Assembly (NCBI RefSeq): GCF_014898055.3
Contig: NW_023601322.1
Coordinates: 5,723,312-5,787,311, forward strand
DNA length: 64,000 bases
From: Talpa occidentalis
Taxonomy: Eukaryota > Chordata > Mammalia > Eulipotyphla > Talpidae
Reading direction: 5' to 3'
Part shown: positions 55,836 through 64,000 of the stretch, one piece after another
Numbering within the stretch: the first letter of the stretch is position 1
Layout of the letters: each line of letters opens with the position of its first letter
Program-made: the position numbers and the translations under genes
The notes under the pieces: generated by a model
Databases searched by the model: none
Seen by the model: the letters and a program-made list of their open reading frames with translations, nothing else
What the model was told of the DNA's origin: nothing

Positions 55836-58800
55836 GACATGTAATATGACATGACTTTTCTACCTCTGTTCTTCCATTGCTTTCCCAGAGTAACCAAATA
55901 TATCCATGAGGACACACACACACAATTTTATGTGGTCTGCATGCAATTTAGCTCCATCAAAGATTAGTAACAGAATTAGCAAGTGTAATTTCATTAAGCA
56001 CATTCCAGTTTGTATTCTTAATCTCATGTCTCAATTTTGGCACATTAATTCTTTAGAATACCTGCTTTCTCACTCCAGTTTACCAGTGACCCTGCCTCCT
56101 CCTCAGGACAGTAGGAAGCTGGAGCCCTAGAACACTACATTGAGCCTCCTTAGGATATTGAATGGTTGAGAAGATTAAAAAGAAACCACTTCAGCAAGTC
56201 AGAAGAAATGTTTTGTCCTGATTCTGGCTCTAGGAGCTGAAACCGAGTCTAGGGTCTGCTTTCACAGTATCCATTCAAGAATATATGAATATTTCAATTT
56301 TCAACCCATATCAAACCTTGCTTTTCTTCTTGTGATAGTATCTCTGTTCATTTATAGCTGAGAAAAATCTCCAAACTATACCTTCACTATGTGAGAACAA
56401 TATTCTCTATAAAGTACAGAAGGGTAGTTAGTGTACTTCAGGCACAGAGATTACTAGCAGCTGTACACACAACTGTGTGTACAGATTACACACAACTGTG
56501 CTCACCACCATCCATGAGTGCCCAGCTCACTAAGCTTTTCCATGCCCTGAGAAATGCTTGTGATTTATGTGCTCAGAAAATATTCTGTTCTATCATATAT
56601 GCCTAAAATACATTTGCCTGGGTGTAATAGATCTGTAACAGAAGCTTAAGGTCCCTCATTTATTTATTAGCCCTGTCTCATAACCTTGCTGCTCTCCAAA
56701 ACCTGCATGTTGATTTTTTGTCTTGCTGGTTAAATTTAATTCAAATGAATGTGTACACTGAATTTAAATAATCAAAATATTCTAACTATATGGTGCTTAC
56801 ATAACAGGACAGAAATTATGCAAACCAAATTTGCAAAGTTATTCAAAATAGTACTAACATACATATAAACATGTATGTGGGGGTTGGGGGATTGTGTGCC
56901 TGTTTTTAAAGTACCAAAAATTCCTCAATAATAAGGCTAGCCCAAAAAGATCTTTAATTCAGCTTAGATTCATTATCTAGAATGATAAAGTCTTGCTTAT
57001 TTGACATTTTACTAAGCCTCCTGGATATTTAAGATGTTGAAATTTTTCAACAGTAGATCTCAAATCCTTCCTGACTCCTACACAAAAACTGTTCTGAAAG
57101 GAAAATATGTTTTCTTATTTTCTGTTGTCAGCGATGGTTACCACTAAATATTAAGGAGTAAAAACTCTCATCATGATATAACTGCAAAAAGGAATTTGTT
57201 CCCTAAGACTGCTTTATCCTACTTAACTTTCCATTTTGCCCTTTAGAGCAATCATTTTAAATACCTTAGATTGCCTTAGGAGTCTTTGGTCATTAGATAG
57301 AGAATAAATATCTCTTAGCATATAAATGATACATATATTGTACATCCCTAGATACGACCATAAAATATTTAGCCTGGATACCTAGCAGAATTATGGGGTA
57401 TGAATTATTCCCTAACTAAAATCTCCATGAATCTTTGGAAATTACACTACAAAACATTAACCATGTTGTCCTATTAGAGTTTCTTGATAACAGCCCCCTT
57501 ACTCCCACTTTGACATGAGACCACTATATGGCCCTCGGATTTTTTCTCTCTGATCCCATATCCCTACATCTTATTTTAACTAAAAGAACTGATGCCATTA
57601 TTATGATAAAACCAATGTATTTGAAAATGCCTAGTGGTGGGTGATATCAACACCAAGACTAATGTGAACAGAGAAACATACAAAAATAGAGGAAATTTTC
57701 ACATTTAATTTTAGCCTTACAACCACTGAAAATGTAAATTACTGAACATCACCTAAACCACAGAAGGCTAATTTTGTGCTCTTCCAATTAATACCCACTC
57801 ATCAAAGGCAAACAATATTCTGATACTTATCTTTACAATTTAAAGTCCTTGTACTTGAAATCACATGGATACAACAACAGTGAATCATCTATTTTGTTCC
57901 TAAGTTTTCTGGCTCAATATTTTATCAGTGAGAGGCATGCGTGTTACTGTATATACCAAAGTCATTATTTTTTGCTTCAGTTTGATATTCAGTTATAGCA
58001 GGATTTACAAAGTGTATTCTTTCAAGTTTCCTATCCTTGATGTTTTTGTGTTGACCTAGAGCTCCAGTACTGTGGCATATAGAAAAGGTGTTTGTGATCG
58101 CTGCAGTTTTCCTCAACAAAGGGAGAGATTCAATATTTTAACATTGCTTTTAAATGTTAGCTATATTTTTGTAGATACCATATATCTGTCTAGAAGTCCA
58201 ACTTCATTCAGTATTACTTTTAAAAAATGTAGTATAAACAAGTGTAGAATACCTGTAATTCATTTTCTGTTTCTTGAGATGATCATATACCACTTTTTAG
58301 ATTCTACTAATTGGTGATTGGTATTGAACGACTTCTGGGTAAGAACCATATGATGCCCCTGAATTGATCAAGACAGCTCCATTTTATATTTGTTAGATGT
58401 GATTTTTCTCCTTAGAATTGTTAGTTTTAAATTTATAGAAATATTGACCTATAGTTGTCCTTTTCCCCCTCCCAGTTCTTGTGCTAAGGGCTTCACATGT
58501 ATTTTTTCACTTAGTTTGCCATGCTGCATTCAGAGAAAGGTACTGCTCTTAATAGGCTTCTTTACTGCAATATCTTTAGCAGATTTCGCTAAATTCATGC
58601 AAATCAATACAACTATGAAGCAAGGTGAAAGAAGGGGGAACTATTGACATTACTAATGATAGTTGAGTTATGTAGTATCAGCTTGAAGAAAGCACATTAG
58701 AAGTTAAATGCAAAAGAAAAATATACATACACACATCCATTTGGAGGTAAATAAACACAAAGTCTTTTATTCTTACCAATATAGTTTAAATAGACATGGG

Positions 58801-61800
58801 AAAGAACTTTGAAATATGAAATATGATAGCTATGAAATAAACAACACCAACACCGGTGGGGGCCATTGAGTGTTACTTAGCAAGTGTTAGAATGTGAATG
58901 ATTCTGAGTGAGGGACAGGACACCTGAATATGAAAGATTCTCTTTCTTAAGAAAAGGAGACCATCGAAAAGCCCCAAGTCCCGCAGGGCAAACAGAAAGC
59001 AGGGGAAGCTGGGTTGCCTGAAGACAGAGCAGCTGGCATCACAAAGTCTCAGGACTAGGCAAAGCCATCAGCATTTCCTGAATCCCAATGACTGACAGCA
59101 AGCAGTTAGCCAAGAACCTTGAGAAAATAATTACTCCACTAAAAAGAATTGAGAATATCCTGGGATGGATAATAATGACTGCCTGAATCTATGAAAAGTA
59201 AAACAAGGCAGCAAACCCTCCATGAAATTTCACAAGTCATGGATAATAAAAGAAAAAGTTAGATCCAGAACAAATAGACTAATGATAACGTCCTTAATCA
59301 CAGCTAGCTGAAGCCTCTTTTCTTATTAATTTCCATCAAATAAGAATTGGAAATTATACAGACACTATAGATATCCAATAATGGACTGTCACATATAAAA
59401 TTACCTAAATGAGATAACCGTGGAACAATTTTTCATTTCATAGTTTGAGTTAAATCACCCTCAACTAATCTTTTTGTTGATTTCATAAAGTCCTGAATGT
59501 GGAAATAAGGTGTCCTGTGGAGACTGATAGAAATAAGCAGCACTCAAACTGTGTTTGGAGTCTAAAGAACCGACTCCTTGCAGGATGGAGAAAAGGACAA
59601 AAACATCAGGTGTTCTGGCTTCCACTGAATTCAACTAGAGGAGCATGAATAGAACCGTACCGCTAGGTGAAGTTTGAGTAAGAAGTTGAAAAACTCTAAA
59701 TGAGAAAAATGAGATGAAAACCCTGTTACAATTGACAATTTGCATAAGATGATTCTCATAGTGAAAATTTACATTTTAGACTGGTCATGCCAGAACATTG
59801 ACCTACTTACAGGACTTCTTTATTTTCCAAGATTGCAACTCTTCATTTTGAGATGCCACATAATAGGCAAAACAGAATGAACCAACTCCACTTACACTTA
59901 ATTTATGACCTAACTCTGAAATGAAAAAATATAGATGCATATTCCATTGTTTTTGCTATTATTCCAGTTGTGTATGACTCCAGTTCTCATCGGTTGGTTC
60001 CCCCCACTCTTATGCACAACATATATCTGTATTATTTATTGTGGTGATTGTATCTTATGTCAACACAGGTAAGACTACCACTGAGCTTGTAGTTCCTGAA
60101 ATGGACAAACCTCCTTCAATACACTTTTTTATTAAGAGAATAAAATCCATGAAAGCCAGAAACAAGATGAATAAGCTTATAAAAATTTCCATTTTAGCTC
60201 TCACTCAGAACCAGATAAAGCAACATTATTTCCTATGAAGAATACAAATGCAAAGCATGATTGATGTATAAAAATAATAAAACTTGCGACTGTCATTAAG
60301 AAGTTAAAGGTAATCCTAGGCATCTAATCCATGTACTTATCTCCTCAGGGAAATGTACTAAGCAAAGTGACCCATATTGTGCTATAATCAATCTACTTCA
60401 CAGATTAAGATGTTTTAAAAGCTTAAGCTGAAAGGTGATCATCAGGATGGATATCTCTAATTTTCTTGTCAATTTACAGAGAAAATCATGGCAGAGATTC
60501 ATCTAGAAATATGCTAATCTATGATGCTGTGGGATTAGCAACATGTAGCACATCCAGAGAGGTTTTCACGTTCTGTTGGCAAGTGATTCTAAGACAATGA
60601 TCAAAGGAAGTCCTAGGGAAGGTGCTACTGCATGAGTACACTGCCCAGTTCCGGTATAGGAAGTTATAAGTACAACGTCAAAAATTCAGAATGAGTCACA
60701 TTAGTTATTATATACTCATGGCTTTCCCATGATGCCAGTTTTTAAGTAAAATCAATGAGGGCTCAAGAAATAACACTTAACTTCCCCAATAAACATCAAA
60801 CAGAAACTTAATTGGCAGTCAAAAATATTAAGAATAAATGGATCACAACTATGAAGCCAATGTTACCACTTCTAGGAAGTGAAAAGGACATATGCAAATA
60901 ACTGATATTTTACATTGAAAACTATTAACAAGAGGAAGGAATTTTCTGGAACACTCCTACTAATATCACACAAAAGCCTATGAATTTTATTTTCAACAAA
61001 TAAGGACAATATTTACTCCTATTCATGGCACCTAAGCATTTATAATTCGTGTTTTGGTTTTCAATACACACTCTTTCCTTTCCTATGCTCATTACTGAGA
61101 ATTTAAATGTGAGGAGGTAGTAAAAAAAAAAAAAAGCACGTTTTCAATTCAGTTTCAATTAGAGTTTCATTTGTCTACTGGTTTCCATGGCCCTTTAATC
61201 TCCCTGTATAGATTGTGCCTGAAAAGAATGATAAAATCATTTCGCTTTATGTTTATACTATAAACTTTTCATGTGCAATGTATTGGCCCAATGCATGTAA
61301 TAGTTACATGCCAGCAGGTAGAATGTTTGTTTGAAAAAGATTTCCACTGTCTAATTCTCTGCTCAGCCAGGAGGAGTGTGGAACGTGATCCTCTAAGTGA
61401 AAGGAGAAAGAACACTCGCTTCCTTTTTATGACTCGTTTGAAAACAAGTTCACAGTATTCTCCATTTACACTCAAAATGCCTGCCACCTGGGGTTCTCAA
61501 GGAGACTCCAGTGGGTTTTCTCCCTTGCTCTCCTCTAATTGGGATCTGGGAGTTGTGACTGATAGCTCAGAGACAGGGAAGGTGATACTGCCAGAATTAA
61601 TGCTGTCTCCTGACCGCAGGGCTCACGGAAGAGGACTATGAATTACCTTTTGTTCTCTATGTGTAAGAAATTATCAGATTTCTCCCCCTCTATTTCCCCT
61701 CCCTTCTTTATTACCCACAATCTGTCTAATTCACATTCTGCTTTTGCATTTATTTTGCAAGTTAGGAGCTGAAATTGTTCTCACTCCATGAATACATCAC

Positions 61801-62515
61801 CGAAATGTTTCATCTGCCTTAAGGCATTGATTCCACTTAATAAGGTTTCCAGTTTGGGGTCAAGAATGAGCCTGAAGTGATTAATTTTCCATCTTGATCA
61901 CATGATATGACTCAGCCCTTATGAGTTAATTTCAGCCTGAAAGACAGCACATTTCATAATGAGAGTGGAGGGCATGTTCAGGAGGTACCTGTCAGGACAT
62001 TCATCTCCCCGGGAAGACTCTTAGCTTTAAGTATACTCTGAATTAATTCAGAAGGTAGGAAAGCAGTGGACCTATGTGAAAGGATCTTTTATTTCATGAA
62101 ATTTTGAGAGCTCAAAAGTCGTTTTAAAGCCTCTCCTAAATTCACAATCATGTTGCAATTTGTGGGATAATACATTTAGGGGTGGTTCCAAAATTTAGAT
62201 GGTAATGAATTTGGAGTAGCTCTCACTGATGATATGAGAGAAGGTGTTCTGAAATCTAAAATCAAGAACTGACCTTGATTTTCAGATGTTTTGCTCTATT
62301 GGCCAAAGCCTTATTGACTTTTAAACTTTGGCTATCTCACAATTTATAGTGAATGAGTTTCTGAAAAATGTTTAATACTTTTCAACTTCAGTGGCTTTTT
62401 CACTTAAATAACTGCTGAACTTTTAAGTAAATAAATCAGTATTTACCTTTGTGAAAACCATCTACAAGTAGATTATGGAAGCTCATTTACTCTTTTAACA
62501 TCTACTAATTTATAT
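55836..62515. other. 6.7 kb unique AT-rich DNA
   Basis: The longest stretch without a recognised mobile element. No exon, RNA gene or CpG island is recognised. Frames up to about 120 codons (61273-61641) lack an ATG at their apparent start and any known domain. An A run lies at 61122-61135. Confidence 0.5.
56461..56500. repeat. inverted repeat overlapping a direct repeat
   Basis: ctgtacacac, aact, gtgtgtacag is a perfect 10-bp hairpin (56461-56484). tacacacaactgtg occurs at 56464-56477 and again at 56487-56500. Confidence 0.85.
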
Positions 62516-62895
62516 GACACAAAGGAAGCGCGGACACCAGAGCTAACAAGAAGCAGGATTAATGCACTGGTGCTGACTCAGTGGATTGATATCCCAAGGC
62601 TGAGCCCCTTTGCAGGAAGTCTGGGGCTTATATATACTTCAGTTTCTACAAGATTCCTGGTGGGTTTGCATTGGCATCTTTACATGGTCAGATAGGTGAG
62701 TCATATAGTTGCATATCAAGGGTGAGTGTGGGTCTGCTAATCCTAAAGGGTCAGCAGTCATGAGACCCCCGGGTCCATCCTGCCTCATGGCGATATACGG
62801 TCTAACATGAAGCAAGATTCGTATCAGGGACTAAGTTGCATACCAGGAACTGAGCAAAAGGTTACTAAAGTCCCCAGACTGCTTATTTCAGGTCA
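62516..62895 (-). mobile_element. probable class I-like solitary LTR
   Basis: On the minus strand it shows a U3-like region, a TATA box (agtatatataagcccc, complement near 62627-62642), and an R/U5-like GC-richer region with aaaggggctcagcc. It then has tgcattaatcctgcttctt in the position of a polyadenylation site and ends in cctttgtgtca. This order is typical of gammaretrovirus-like LTRs. No internal genes or target-site duplication were found. Confidence 0.6.
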
Positions 62896-62922
62896 CCATG
62901 CTTCATTAGTAGTAAAAACTAA

Positions 62923-62928
62923 AGCATA

Positions 62929-62960
<32 letters not shown>
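62923..62960. repeat. (TA)n followed by poly(T)
   Basis: About 9 ta units and then about 16 T. Confidence 0.95.
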
Positions 62961-64000
62961 AAACTACGCATATCCAGACTTAGAGTTCACCTTAAAAACC
63001 ATTTATGTTATTGCTGGGAAAAAATGTCCACTGCAATTTTCTAGAAAAAACTATTTTCTCTAACAATGAGAAAGGTGAAACATGAATTATCCCAACTTAT
63101 TGAGAGCTGTGCTTTCCAGACAATGGCCTGGAAAATCACTGCAGGAAGAAGTTGCCCACAACACTTTTTTCTGAAAGATTGCTAAAGAAAGACAGCCATC
63201 AAAGGTATCACCCAAGAACCATCCTGTCTCTGTTTGTGTTGGCAGTGGGTAAAAAAAATACACCGCACTGTCACATGCCAATGCTTTCTCATTTCTTAAA
63301 AAAGGAGAATTGTTCCTGATTTATATAAAATGACAAAACTGCTTCCATGTCCTTGGGTGGCTGCCTTAGGGATGCTTTTCTCTCTTTAGTGAGTTTGACA
63401 AATACCTGTCACGGTGCAGGCATTTTTATTGTTTGTTTAATAACATTAATTTATCAGGAAGGAAAGAAAATTTATTTGACTTACTGAAGAATCGATAAAT
63501 CAGTGTACGAGAGAGAGAGAAAGAGAGAGAGAAGACCCACATGTGTAGACCCATCACCCTGTATGTGTTTGATCTGCTGATTATTGCAATTTTTGGCATC
63601 AAGACCCTCTATGCCATCCCAATTGTCAAAATGCTGTAATAGCAGGCAAGATCCAGCTTCAGAAATATTGAATAAGTAATTTTTTATCTTTAAGATGTAA
63701 AATATCTATCATTATGACTCAATTAAGCTTTCATTACAATACCCTCTATCAAACTTGCAATGGCATCAACTGATTGTTGTGTAATTTTTACAGAAATGGA
63801 GAATGTAAGCATAATTATTTTCAAATATCCATGTGTAAACTTGAATTCTATCACCATCCATTCCAAAATGATTGCATGCATTTTTTCACATATAAATATG
63901 AATATTTTAAAAAGACATACATACTTACACACGTAAAGAATATTTATAAACAGTTACTGTCAAATCTGTGATTTCTGTAATATTATAGAAAGCACGTTGG
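62961..64000. other. unique AT-rich DNA to the window end
   Basis: No gene or mobile element recognised apart from the GA repeat at 63508-63534. Confidence 0.5.
63508..63534. repeat. (GA)n microsatellite
   Basis: gagaga with one aaa interruption. Confidence 0.93.

Noticed and set aside
61273..61641. Open frame of 122 codons on the plus strand
   Set aside because: It begins at GTG rather than ATG, has no recognisable domain and lies in plain AT-rich DNA; treated as chance.
1..64000. CRISPR arrays, bacterial operons, phage or insertion-sequence systems
   Set aside because: No regularly spaced repeats or prokaryotic gene structure; all evidence is for mammalian nuclear DNA.
1..64000. Host tRNA, U6, 7SK, 7SL or 5S genes
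   Set aside because: B-box-like sequences occur only inside SINEs; no other hallmark RNA gene motif was seen by eye.

Overview
This is nuclear DNA from a placental mammal. The evidence is LINE-1 (L1) elements with a 3' G-rich tract and poly(A) tail, a high-copy tRNA-derived SINE, ancient L2/MIR and MLT1-type remnants, LTR-like sequences and microsatellites. The SINE head (gggcctccctggtggcgca) is neither a primate Alu nor a rodent B1/B2. It resembles the first part of tRNA-derived SINEs of laurasiatherian mammals, but I cannot assign a species. No host exon, tRNA, rRNA or snRNA gene was recognised. The window reads as AT-rich intergenic or deep-intronic sequence, and the only convincing protein-coding sequence belongs to L1.

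Layout. 1-11.8 kb: unique AT-rich DNA with four SINEs and a SINE tail fragment, a 5'-truncated L1 3' end (8.9-9.2 kb) and old L1/L2/MIR scraps. 11.8-25.9 kb: a retroelement-dense stretch. It holds three copies of one LTR-like family (11.84, 20.45 and 23.23 kb), two copies of a second family (14.04 and 25.08 kb; a third lies at 48.8 kb), another LTR-like unit at 18.8 kb, several SINEs, a 1.7-kb truncated L1 with clean target-site duplications, and a near-identical ~657-bp tandem duplication (16.59-17.99 kb) that copied the 5' junction of that L1. 28.8-35.2 kb: a full-length L1 on the minus strand, with a GC-rich 5'UTR starting at a YY1-like site, an intact ORF1, an ORF2 broken only by two A-run frameshifts, a double poly(A) tail suggesting a short 3' transduction, and 15-bp target-site duplications. 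35.2-45 kb: unique DNA, five SINEs, an MLT1-type LTR and another short L1. 45.3-47.0 kb: two very diverged L1 pieces. 48.8-49.6 kb: the third copy of the second LTR-like family, carrying a ZNF143-type motif. 52.0-52.6 kb: a young L1 3' end on the plus strand. 54.4-55.1 kb: two SINEs. 55.1-64 kb: mostly unique DNA with one class-I-like LTR at 62.5 kb.

How the parts work together: L1 ORF1p (RNA-binding trimer) and ORF2p (endonuclease and reverse transcriptase) perform target-primed reverse transcription. The poly(A)-ended SINEs are most likely mobilised in trans by the same machinery. The SINEs end in AATAAA-type repeats followed by TCTTT and then A-rich sequence, the layout of 'T+' SINEs whose Pol III transcripts can be polyadenylated. 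I found no previously undescribed gene system. The most notable observations are the near-intact L1 with its transduction tag, the recent tandem duplication, and two unnamed LTR-like families, one with a ZNF143-type site.
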